Source: Procambarus clarkii (Eukaryota; Arthropoda; Malacostraca; Decapoda; Cambaridae). From it: 64,000 nucleotides of DNA. The DNA is taken from the NCBI RefSeq assembly GCF_040958095.1, contig NC_091181.1:23627026-23691025 (forward strand). The letters run 5' to 3'. Position 1 is the first letter of the stretch. Every line of letters starts with the position of its first letter. Of this stretch, positions 47,115-58,814 are shown one piece after another. Under the pieces are notes generated by a model. It was given only the letters and a program-made list of their open reading frames with translations, was not told the DNA's origin and ran no database searches. Both the position numbers and the translations under genes were made by a program.

Positions 47115-47388
47115 CCTGTTCATTACAACTATTTAACACTGGGAAGGGATCAGGATAAGGATTTGGGATTTGGGATGGGATGGGGAGGAATGGTGCCAAA
47201 CCACTTGGACGGCGGTCGGGGATTGAACGCCTAGGACTGCTACTGTGCATTACATTACTAACTTACCTGAGAGTCTATATCCCTACATGTCAATGTTTGT
47301 GTATACTGGTAATGTGAGGAACATACAGAAGATAAGGGTAGCTGAACACCACAAAATGCTGAAGGACAACTTTATTAAAGTTGCATAA
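47112..47388. other. Unassigned
   Basis: Non-coding; contains GGATTTGGGATTTGGGATGGGATGGGG-type G-rich steps (47,159-47,187). Confidence 0.4.
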
Positions 47389-48040
<652 letters not shown>

Positions 48041-48585
48041 AATTGAAATTGCATAATACGGTTATTGGCTTTCAATAATAGTAAGATAAAACAATGAGGA
48101 CCAAATGGGAGACCAGTGATCAGATGAATATTACAGACTCAAGGGTAGCCTTCTCTTCTTGTATATAAATGAAAAAATAAATTCGTTTGTTTAATTCTAA
48201 TGCTTGTAGGCGAGAACAGTTGTGAACGCCAGCTAGCGCACAAGTACATGAGCGCCCAAAATACTTTTACACAAAAGACATGTACAGACAGGCGTGTAGC
48301 TTCTGACTTCTTTTTTATTGATTAATATTAAATATTAGGCGCTTACCTATAATAGTTATCATTTTATACATGTATAACTCTCACATAATAAATATAAAAG
48401 GAGTTTATCCAAAAACTGACAGAAGTGTTGTGTTTTGTGCGTTGTATCGTGTTTGTGGGCATTCAGGTGTGTTGTGTTTACGCTGGTGGGCGGCGTCCTT
48501 ACCAACTCCGGATTATGTCTATTACATCACTAAACTTCATTTAATAAATATATGCCTGTTAAATAGAAGATTTTAATTGTTAATA
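48041..48585. other. Non-coding sequence upstream of right zinc-finger gene
   Basis: No gene recognised. Contains GTGTTGTGTTTTGTGCGTTG and related GT-rich steps at 48,424-48,480. Confidence 0.45.
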
Positions 48586-48941
48586 GCATTATATTGTCGT
48601 TTTAATATGGAACACGTACACATATGCGAAACGTCGAAAGCTGGTGTCCGAAGTGGTAAAAATATTAGTGTGCGATGTTGTCAATGTACGGAGTGTCTTG
48701 TATCCGATGAGAGGGTAAACAACCGCCGCCATTTTAGTAGCGCCCCAGCCGGTGAGGTCCAGCACAAGCATTAAGGGAAAACCTTGACACAAACTGCTCC
48801 TATCATAAAGAAGAAGCACCAGCATTGACCGCCAAGTGCTCACATCAAGTCTAACTCTAAGAAACAACACTCAAGGCTTGACGCTTCTCCCAACATCCGG
48901 AGGAGAAAACCTTCACACAAACTGCACCTGTCATAGAGAAG
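48586..48941 (+). promoter_or_regulatory. Zinc-finger leader and putative promoter, right copy
   Basis: 48,586-48,705 is a diverged copy of 41,118-41,235. A YY1-type site (CCGCCGCCATTTTAG, about 48,723-48,737) is a plausible core-promoter element. The leader contains a duplicated block (AAAACCTTGACACAAACTGC at 48,779; AAAACCTTCACACAAACTGC at 48,906). From GATGAGAGG (48,706) onward it mirrors the left copy. Confidence 0.5.
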
Positions 48942-49565
48942 ATGAAGACTCACCAGTGTCCACAGTGTCAGAAGGTATTCACCGGTGCTTCACATGTGAA
49001 GCGCCACTTGTTAGTGCATTCAGGTGACAAACCTCATGAATGTCCAGAGTGTGGGAAGAGATTCCGTACGCGTGGACATGTGAAGACTCACATGTTAGTG
49101 CATTCAAGGGACAAGCCTCACCAGTGTCCAGAGTGTGGTAAGAGATTCAGTCTGCTTGGACATATGAAGACTCACAGGATGGTGCATGCGGATCAGAGAC
49201 CTTTTCAATGTGCCGAGTGTGGCAAAAAATTTAGAGAACGTGGAACTATAATAAGGCACATGTTGGTGCATTCAGGTGAGAAACCTCATGCGTGTCCAGA
49301 GTGTGGGAAGAGATTCAGGCAGCGTGGAAATATGAAGACTCACAGGATGGTGCATGCGGATCAGAAACCTTTTCAATGTGCCGAGTGTGGCAAAAAATTT
49401 AGAGAACGTGGAACTATAATAAAGCACATGTTAGTGCATTCAGGTGACAAACCTCACGAGTGTCCAGAGTGTGGGAAGAGGTTCAGTCAGCTTGGACATA
49501 TGAAGAAGCATAAGATGATACATGCAGATAATAGGCTAAACACTTTGAGTGTGAAAGATAATTAA
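48942..49565 (+). CDS. Seven-finger C2H2 zinc-finger protein, right copy
   Basis: Same protein as 32,950-33,573 apart from Leu22 for Met22. The two copies are divergently oriented about the palindrome centre, more than 15 kb apart. Their 3' flanks are mirrored but the sequence upstream of GATGAGAGG differs, so they may have different promoters. Finger helix residues are unchanged between copies, so DNA specificity should be the same. Confidence 0.9.
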   Translation: MKTHQCPQCQKVFTGASHVKRHLLVHSGDKPHECPECGKRFRTRGHVKTHMLVHSRDKPHQCPECGKRFSLLGHMKTHRMVHADQRPFQCAECGKKFRERGTIIRHMLVHSGEKPHACPECGKRFRQRGNMKTHRMVHADQKPFQCAECGKKFRERGTIIKHMLVHSGDKPHECPECGKRFSQLGHMKKHKMIHADNRLNTLSVKDN

Positions 49566-49569
49566 GAGA

Positions 49570-50295
49570 ATGTTGAAGGATAATGAGGCACATAATGGTA
49601 TATTAACTCACCTTTAATCTAACAGTGTGCTATCACAATGTCAGTTGGATGTTCTTCAGAGGTAATTATATTTTGCTTGAGAAATACACTTCACAATGAA
49701 AAGGTAAAGATATGAAGATATTTTATTATATTGTTCTTTTATGAAAGTTAGATGACCAAGCAAGAACTGGAGAAGCTGTCACTAGGAAAACTCAAAATTG
49801 CTTATAAGTACTGTATAGAAATATCTCTTTAATTTAGCAAAGGTAAAACAAAGCTTTAAATGTTTTTCTTCATATTTATGTAAATAATGTGCTTCCTTTT
49901 TTTGCTTCCTGTGGAAATTTATTTAAAATGTAATATACTCTGTAGCTAAGTTATGGACATTTTTGTTGTAATATTATTTAGCATTAGAGTTGGTGAAGAA
50001 GACAATCTGAGACGTACTTAAGGTGACACTATTTGATTGGTAAGGAAATGTATATTAATCGAGGAATCTTCTCAGGAGATTCATATGCAAACTGATGTCC
50101 ATTTTTTATTTTTTGTTTAGGCCTATTTATGAGTTCTATTCTTGATTATAAATATTTCACCGAAGAGCATATTGAAGGCTGATTGGCATTTATAGCTGTC
50201 AGTCAAGTTAATATGAAATTTAAATTTATATTACTCTAAAAATTTATCACTCTAAATTTACCAGAAATTTATTACTCTAGCCTAACTTTATCAGT
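49570..50295. other. AT-rich 3' flank of zinc-finger gene (right arm)
   Basis: Mirror of 32,220-32,940; no feature beyond possible polyadenylation signals. Confidence 0.5.
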
Positions 50296-50299
50296 TATG

Positions 50300-50535
50300 C
50301 TGTAATTGTCTGGGAATAATATTTTACCCGATTTACCAGAAGGCCACTAACCCGAGTGGCCTCAGTGAGAACAGGAAGTCGTCGGCTTGTTAAAGGTTCC
50401 CTTCCCCCTCCCAGTTTGCCTTCATGATTTTTTCCAGGTATATTTTGAAATTCAGCACAGTTTTGGCAGTTATGGGTTTTGTGGGTCGGCAGTTCCATTG
50501 ATCAATAACCCTGTGGGTGAAAAAGCCTGATTCAA
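50300..50535 (-). pseudogene. LINE RT C-terminal end fragment (right arm)
   Basis: Mirror of 31,980-32,215 with identical residues RVIDQWNCRPTKPITAKTV. Confidence 0.6.
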
Positions 50536-50579
50536 AGTTATATTAGTCTGATTGGCAATTATATTATCCTGACTGTCAA

Positions 50580-51435
50580 TTATATCAAAGAGATATTTAT
50601 GTTGTGGTGCTTGTGGGTTCTATTACGTCTATCAATGGAGAGTTTCAGATCAGGGTTAGCATTTAGGAACAAGGTTTTGTACTTGTAAATAGCACAAGAG
50701 AATGTGTAGAGCGAGTGTATATGTAGCATGTTCAGGGATTTTAAACAGAGAGGTTGGGTGTTGTTTGAAGACAGTTTTATTGTTATGATAGCACATTTTT
50801 GTTGGGTGATGATGGGTTTGAGGTAGTTTGCAGTGGATGAATGAACCTCATGCATAGATTCTGTATGTTGAGATACCACCCCTAATTTACAAAAAAAAGC
50901 CTCTAGATTTTTAGCTCTAGCCATTGCATTGCTCTACAACAAATTATTTGAACTCTAAACCTTTCCTGATATTTTGAGAAAAAAAGCAAGAGTAACCTTA
51001 GTCCATAAAAGCAGCAATCTCACTGAAGTCAACAATTAAAGACCAATATCAATTCTGCCGATTTTGTCTAAATTATTTTAAAGTTAATTTACACACAGCC
51101 TTACTCCTATTTATACTTAGTTCTTCCCATAATGGCTTCAGGCCCAAAAAAGGACCAATCATGCCCAGTTAGTATGATTAATTTCATTTATGCAGCCCTT
51201 GGAAAACTTATTCATTTATTTGTTGACCTACATAAGACGTTTTGACACTGTAAACACATTAACTTTCTTAAATTGCAACATTACGGAGTAAGAGGTCACT
51301 CCCTCCAATACCTACAATCTTACCTCATGCAGTGACAGGTTCCAGTATGACTCTGTGAATGATTCCAATTTTCCCACTCTACCCATAAACACTGGTGTCT
51401 CACCGGGCAGTATTCTTCACCCTCTCGTCTTTTTC
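50580..51435 (-). pseudogene. CR1/L2-like LINE fragment with 5' inversion (right arm)
   Basis: Mirror of 31,080-31,935: RT C-terminus on the minus strand (50,835-50,580), the earlier RT segment on the plus strand (50,880-51,435). Confidence 0.75.
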
Positions 51436-51897
51436 ATCTCTTCCTCCCTTTCCAGCTCGTTGCCATCGTGAGGGGGCTTGGTTGGCGGATGCTAGAGTGT
51501 GATGCTCCATGGGACAGTGTCCTCTGTCCTTTTGAAGCCTTATGCTCCTGCTGCCTTCTTCACTAATTGTGTTGAATGCTTTTTCCTACTAAGTTTAATT
51601 TTTCCTTCCCAATTCTCCTTTTTAATTGCTATTTCCTGGCGACTTTTTGCTATTCTTGATCATTCTTTTAGATGTCATCTTCTGTTTTGACACTGGGTGT
51701 TAGGTGAGGCACAGTCTCTCGCCCGTAAAACTGTGGTACCCGAAATTGTTGAGCAAAGGGACACTTTTATTGTCACTCTTTTTCTTTGTTGCTGAGCCCA
51801 ATCTTGATGGACTGTTGGTTCTTAAAGTGGTGATTGCAGGGCATATATCCACGATGCACCCCTGGGGGGGGGGCACGTCTTATCGGGTGTCTTATCC

Positions 51898-52114
51898 TCT
51901 AATTCATCTAATTTATCCTCTTATCCTGGTTCAGTAACAGGGTTGTAGATTTGTGGAACCAATTGCCGCGTAACGTGGTGGAGGTTGGGTCCCTCGATTG
52001 TTTCAAGCGCGGGTTGGACAAGTATATGAGTGGGATTGGGTGGTTATAGAATAGGAGCTGCCTCGTATGGGCCAATAGGCCTTCTGCAGTTACCTTTGTT
52101 CTTATGTTCTAATT
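51898..52114 (+). mobile_element. 203-bp LINE 3' end insertion, right arm only
   Basis: TCTAATT flanks it on both sides (51,898-51,904 and 52,108-52,114); the left arm has this sequence once at the mirrored site (about 30,607-30,613). The insert encodes NRVVDLWNQLPRNVVEVGSL and FKRGLDKYMSGIGWL-stop, a typical LINE RT C-terminus, then GCCTCGTATGGGCCAATAGG and a TTCTTATGTTC end. It arrived after the arms were duplicated. Confidence 0.92.
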
Positions 52115-52527
52115 GTGGCGCCATGGTGGGTATGAGGGCTTGTTTGTTGATGAAATAATTACCTGTTCATTTACATGCTGATATCTGACACTTATTTTTA
52201 AGTTCTCAAATGTGGGGTGGGAAACCAGGGCCCCGAGTCGGACTGTGATGGAAAGCCGGGCTCTGTAGCCCCCGCTACATTGGGCCCAGACTGGACAACT
52301 CCCCCGCTCCCCTTCCTCTTCTGTGGTTGGGTCGAGCCCCAAGCCCCCTGTGGTGACTACCTCGTCCCCTAGTACGACTCCATCTCTCATTGTGACTACT
52401 GCACCTTATGACCCCCCTCTCTCTCTCTCTTGGGGGTTCTCACCACCGTCCCCGCCATGGCCGCTCTCGCATGCTTCCTTCCCATACCAATTCGTACCAT
52501 GCCTTGTTTGATCTTGCTACGTGGACT

Positions 52528-52965
52528 AAGTCAAAATCAAATCAAATCAAATGTTTATTTAGGTAAGAAACATACAAGAGATTTTACAAAGAGTGATGGA
52601 TTTATAGATAGGGCTAATACATACAATGCCTAAAGCCACTATTACGCAAAGCGTTTCGGGCATGAAAAACTTAAATGACTAAAGCTTAATACTAATTGAG
52701 CATAAAGAATAAAATGAGTTGAGAACAAATAAAAAAAAGAAGAGATAAAAAGGGGGGAACATGGCTGAAAAAGCAGCACAAATACAATTCGGTCGACAAA
52801 CGGCGTCATTTAAAAAAAAACACATTGGTTGACAATAGAGGGGTAAGGTAGGTTACAGGGAATTTATTAGGTATAGCTTCGTTTTTATCTTAAACTGGTT
52901 GAGAGAAGTAAAGTCTTTAACATGGTTGGGAAGGTCATTCCACATTCTAGGTCCCTTGATACTTT
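52528..52965 (-). mobile_element. CR1/L2-like LINE 3' end in copy A gag (right arm)
   Basis: Mirror of 29,757-30,190, with a few substitutions in the coding tail (GAGAAGTAAAGTC here versus GAGAGGTAAAGTC). Confidence 0.88.
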
Positions 52966-53277
52966 GACTTACTCCCTTGAAGTACTTTGACCTCCATCAT
53001 TTAAATTCTGCTGCTGACAATTTCTCCCTCCATAGGCACCTTGTTGGTTCAGTAGATACCTCTGTTACTTTTAACCCCACCCATCTCGGTACGCATGTTG
53101 TTGCTGCTTCTTCTCAGGATGCAGCTGTCCACTTGGCGACTTTGTCCTGCATTGAGGTGACCCCCCTGTTCGGGTCTCCAAGAATGCTCAGTTAAGTGCC
53201 AGTGTTGGCACTGTTCTCCTTCCACACCATGTTGCAACCGGTATTAGGAACCTCAAGGACTGCCACGAGGATATTAA

Positions 53278-54867
53278 CCCTCAAACAGCGCATATCATAT
53301 ATAAATGATATCGGTGACAAAACCAAAACCGCGCACATCATTTATATATGATTTCGTGTCTAGCGCTATAATTTAAACTCCCCGCCTGGGATAGGGGCAG
53401 CTATAGTACAGCCACGACCGATAGTTGCCAGATGCCACCTAGAAAAAAAATCCAGGCCAACATTCTTGGGTGTTACAGCATCAGTATTGAGCAAGCCACC
53501 AAGGCTGGCGCATGCAGCACGAGCTCACAGCACCCCTATTCAGCTTGTGACCACAGCATCGCCTACAAATACCATAATATATATGATACTGCTATTATTT
53601 AGCAGTGATAGTATTACAGAAGCCCCCTGACTGTGATAAAACTGACCAGGATTCTGATAATAGCAGGATTGTGGTGATATTTAGCGCTGTGCTCCATGGA
53701 GGGAGGTGTAAGGCTGTGCGAGGGAGGGTTGTGGCGTCGTCTTCTGACTGTGTGTGGCCACCATTTATTGACTGCACTCACCATACCAGCTTAGTGGTTC
53801 GATATGGTGAACACAAATGTAGATACTTATATATAACGTGTGTATATAGGGTATAAACAGCAAGGGGAGTAGGTTGGGAGCCGCCATTTTGGTGAGGGCA
53901 GTGGCGTCGTCTGCACGACTTATCATGTTGTTTACTGGTGACCACAATAGTCTTCGGGCACCATACCAGCTTATTTGTTCAGGTATGGTGAATAAAACAG
54001 GTAGATACTTATATATAATATGTGTATATAGCGTAATAACACCACAAACAGTATTGTTGAAGGACAAATATTAGTGCGTCTGGCCTTGAGGGCGGCCGCC
54101 GATCAGCTGACTGTGTGAGTAGCTACGTCTTTGTGGCCTTTACTCACCATATAAGCTTAGATGTACAGTTATGGTGAACAAAACATGTAAATACGTATAT
54201 ATAACGTCTGTGAATAGTGAATAAATACAGAAAGAGTATTGTAGGAGGTGAATGAGGGTGAGTGAGGTGGTGTTGAGGGAGGGAGTGGCAGTGAGTGGCT
54301 CGCTGGTGTTTGGCGGTCACTCCTCGTTGCTTTTTGACTCACAAGACCAACTTAGTAGTTCGTTATGGTGTACAAAACATGCAAATACTTATATATAACC
54401 TGTGTATATAGTGTAACAACAGCAAAGCTATTTGTTTATTGTTTTATGAACATAATAATTGAATCGCTAATATGCACACCATAATTTTGAGTACAGCGAT
54501 GGTTCACACATTTTATAATATAAATATGCCACAATTTACTGTGTGGAATAATATTACTGCAAAAAACTAAGAAAAAATCAATCAGAGACATTGAAATAAT
54601 TAGGTAATAATATATTTGTGGCAACTGCCGTCTGACAGCTCGGGCGGAGTAGACCTCATCTGGCGAAGGCTCTGCCAATGCCCCTTTTTTGCCAGACTTC
54701 CCTACCCTATTGGGGCTAAAATATGCCACCTACGATTTTTTTGTTATTTTTTCCGTGATCAGGGAATAAAAATGAACACTTATATAAGACGAAAGAATTT
54801 TTTGGAAATTTTTTTTTTGTTGCGCCTGTGGGTGTGAATTCCATTTGGGCCCCTAGCGGTTTGAGGG
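53278..54867. mobile_element. piggyBac-like non-autonomous element, 1.59 kb (right arm)
   Basis: Ends CCCTCAAACAGC and GCGGTTTGAGGG, flanked by TTAA (53,274-53,277) and TTGA (54,868-54,871). Mirror of 27,917-29,444 but with 62 bp more. The subterminal regions contain ATATCATATATAAATGATAT and related inverted motifs. Confidence 0.82.
53770..54420. repeat. Degenerate tandem repeat of about 187 bp, four units (right arm)
   Basis: Anchors CACCATACCAGCTTAGTGG (53,780), CACCATACCAGCTTATTTG (53,960), CACCATATAAGCTTAGATG (54,145) and ACAAGACCAACTTAGTAG (about 54,341), spaced about 180-195 bp. Each is followed by ATGGTGAANANAA and TATATATAA blocks. The first unit is truncated in the left arm. Confidence 0.8.
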
Positions 54868-57800
54868 TTGAACATGTCCTCGAGGCCCAAGGCCATTCTG
54901 TTCTCCAGGTTTACACGTTCATGACCCCCTTGTGTCTGTCGCCATCTGTCCCTTCGGCTTGTGAAAATTACCTTTGATGGTTGGACACTTCCGCCCTCTG
55001 TTATTCTTGCTGGTGCCAGATGCTCCATTCAGGAGTACATACCCTCTTCTCGGCTTTGTAATAAGTGCTGGAAGTTCGGACATGGTGCCCTCAAATGCTC
55101 CAGTATTCTCTCTCTCTCTCTGCCCTATGTGTGGGAACGAAGGTCACTTTAAGTCGGAGTGCACTTCTCCCCAGGCTCGCGGCCTCAATTGTGGTGATGC
55201 CCACCCTACCTTCTCTCGCGCGTGTATCCATTACAAACTTGAGGCAGCCGTCCTCAACATGAAGCACTGGGAACGTTTGTCATTTCCTGAAGTGAGGCGC
55301 CAAGTTCACCATCCCCCTCCTCCCCCTTTCGCTGGGGTTTCTTATGCTCACGTGTTGCGCTCTTCCTCTCCTCGTCCTTCCCACCTTCCTCAGTCTCAAC
55401 AGTTTCCAGGCCTTAGACCCAGATACGCCCACCGCCTGCTCCCCTGTTCCTTTACATTCTGACCCGAAGGGTCCCCCCTCCTGGTTCTCTGTCTGGGGTT
55501 CCCCTTCTTTCTACCCAGTTTGCCATGTCTCTTGTGTCTTCTTTCTCATCTCCCTTTGATCCTCCTTCCCATCCTTCTTCTCTGTCTCTTAGCTCTCCAC
55601 GCCGCCTGTCTGTGCGAGCTGATATCCATCCTTCTCCTAGCGATCATTGTGTTGTTCGCTTTCGTTCTTCTTCTGTTTAGACGTTTGAGTCTGTTGCCCA
55701 GTACGTTGCTGCTGGAACACCTGCCTCTCTGAGTCAGAAGCAAAAGCCTGGCTTATCTTCTTCCTCCTCCCCGACTGGTAAGAAAGCTTCACTTTCATCC
55801 TCGCCTCCCCCCCTACCTCTGACTCTATCGCTCCACCCCTCCCATTTCGGTGGTCGAACCCCCCTGTTCCTGCTTTGGAGGTTTCTTTGGCCCCCGCTAC
55901 CCTCTCGGTTGCTGCCCTTGCTGAGGTGTGCTTCCTGGTTTCTGCCCCTCCTGCTGTCCTTGAAAGTCCCTCTCAGTTGCCTCCTCCTCTGGTCCCTGCT
56001 CATCTGCCTCTGGTCTGTCCTCCCACTCCCTTCCCTCCATCCTTACTTAGTTTACCCATGCCCCCTATCCCTGACTTCGCTGACCCTGATCCTGTTCCTG
56101 TCCTTCTTTGACATGCTGTGTTCCTTTTTAACCTTTGTTTCTTCATTGTTCTCTGTTCCTGTCCTTTCTCTTTTTGTCGATGTCTATTCTTCAATGGAAT
56201 ATTCGTGGATATTACGCCAATTTCCATGAATTCCAACTTTTGATTTCACAGTTTTCGCTCCTTTGTGTCCGTCTCCAGGAGCCGATGCTTGGTGCTCATC
56301 CTGGTCGCTTCCGTGATTATTCCTTTCTCTCCCCCTGACCCCCCCCCCTTCAGATTTTGCTGGGGCCAATAACTTTTCTGCTTCTGATTCGTTCTGATGT
56401 TCCCTTCATCCCATTACTTTTTCCATCACCTCTCCAATGTTCTGTTGCCCGTGTCTTTGTGCGTAAATGGTACACAGTTTGTTCCATTTATCTCCCCCCA
56501 AATGTGCCCCTTTCTCTTTCCGATCTTAAACACCTAGTGGACTCCTTGCCAGAGTCTGTGCTCCTGCTGGGTGATTTCAGTTGTCGACATACCCTCTGGG
56601 GTAATGTTCTGACAAGCACCCGGGGTCGCCTTCTTGAACCGCTCATCCTCTCTTCTTCCCTGTCTCTAAGGAATTCTGATAAGCCCACTCATTTGGATTC
56701 TTGGACTGCACCCTTTCCTGTCTTGATTTTTTCTTTGCTTGTTGTCTCTGTACTTGAATTTCACATGGCAGGTTCTTGATGACTTCCATGGCAGTGACCA
56801 TTTCCCCATCCTTGTTACCTTTTTCTTTTCACCCTGCCCTCTCCTTCCCTAGGTGGCAGTTTGCCGAGGCTGACTGGCATCAATTTACCCTCTGTGCTAC
56901 TCTCCGACCTCTCCATTTTGCTTCTCCCTCGCGCCCTCCTCCTTTTTCATGACACCGTCTTCAATGCTGCCCTCCACTCTTTTCCTCGCTCTACCTCTCA
57001 GGAAACATGGAAGTGCGTTCCCTGGTGGAATGTGGACTGTGCTTGGGCTGTCTGCTATAAGCGTGCAGCCTGGAAGACACCGCCGCCGGCAGATGGGTGA
57101 TTTTTGTCTTTTGTTTTGGAAGGCGAGTTCAGTGGTCCGTAGGACCATCTGTACAGGTAAACGTGAGTGTTGGAGGTCTTATGTTTCCACCATTACGTCC
57201 GAAAATACTCTGCCGCAGATCTGGAGGGGTATCCGCAAGATAGTGGGTAAGTTTGCTTCTGAGGTCTCGCCGGTCCTCCACCTCCGTGGTACTCTTGTGG
57301 TGGACCCGTTGCACGTTGCGACCAAACTGGGTTCCCACTTTTCGTCTGTTAGCTCTGGTTCTCATCTTCCTTAATCTTTCGTTCGTAAGCCTGTTCTTGA
57401 ATCTCGTCCTTTAGATTTCTGCACTCATCTCAGCCTTCCCTATAACGATCCCTTCTCTCTGAACTTAAGTCTGCCTGGTCCCTCTGTGGTTCTATGGCAG
57501 TGGGTTCCGATGGCATTCATTATGAGATGCTTCACCATCTCCATCTGTGCATGTCTCGGTATTTACTGAGTCTGTATAATCGGGTCTAAGAGTTGTCTTC
57601 AGTACCTGAGGACTGGCTTGATGCCGTTGTCCTCCCCGTCCTCCCTGTTATGTTTCCACGGTCTCTCGGGACATTCCCTAAGGACTTCCACCCTATTGCC
57701 CTCATGAGTTGTCTGCAAACTCTTTTGAACGTATGCTTAACGTTTGTCTGATGTGGTTTTTAGAACACTCACCACCTCTCCCCTTCTTAATTTGGTTTTC

Positions 57801-58814
57801 ACAAGTGCCGCAGCACAACATATCCTGGCAAACTTAGAGGTCTATATTTGTATTGCTTTTGCTGCGAAGACCTCTGTTGTTGCCGTCTTCTTTGACCTGG
57901 AAAAGGCTTACGACACCACCTGGAGATATCATATTCTGTCACAACTTCATTCATCTTGCCTTCGTGGTAATCTCCCTCTCTTCTTCCAAAGCTTTATCTC
58001 TCGTTTCTTTCGAGTTAGGCTAGTGCCACTCTCTCTGCCCCTTTTAGGCAATATGAGGGTGTACCCCAAGGTAGTGTTCTGAGCACTATTCTTTTTCTAG
58101 TTGCCCTCAATGGTCTTTTTTCCTCCCTTCTGGCGTTTTCTTCGCTCTCTATGTCGACGATCTTGCCCTTTGCTGTCGGGATGATGATTCGCCTCTCCTT
58201 CAATGGTGGCTTCAACTTGTGATTGATGCCATATCATCTTGGGCAACTGATCATGGCTTCAAGTTCTCTATGTCTAAGACTTGTGCTATGACTCTTACTC
58301 AGAAGCATGTCATTCTTTGTCCCTCTTTTGCTTTATGGTCATCCCCTTGTGTTCAGGGAGTCCGCTAAGCTTTTGGGGTTAATCTTTGACACTCGTTTGT
58401 CTTGGTCGCCTCATATCTCTTACCTCCAAGTTGAATGCTCCAAGACCCTTATCATCCTTAAGGTTTTGTCCCATACTTCTTGGGGAGCTGATAGCCGCAC
58501 ACTCCTCTCTTTACATTCGTCTCTCGTCCTGTCTAAACTCGATTATGGTTGCCCTGCTTACTCGTCTCCTACTCTTCGTCGTCGTGATGCTTTGCACCGT
58601 ACTGGGTTGCGCCTCAGCTCTGGTGCCTTTCGTTCGACTCCCACCCTCAACTTATATGTTGATATTGCCTTCCTATCTTTCCAGGATCGCCGTGATCGCT
58701 ACTGTCTTTGATATCTTGCGCGGTCCTTGCAACATCCTTCCTCTCGCCTCTTGTCATGCTTTGACTTTTACCCCTCCTGTAGTTCCTCTTCTTCATCACC
58801 ACCTCTCTCTTTTT

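Noticed and set aside
48600..48660. Hammerhead ribozyme around GCGAAACGTCGAAAGCTGG
   Set aside because: Has GAAAC-type strings but no CTGANGA strand and no pairing stems nearby.
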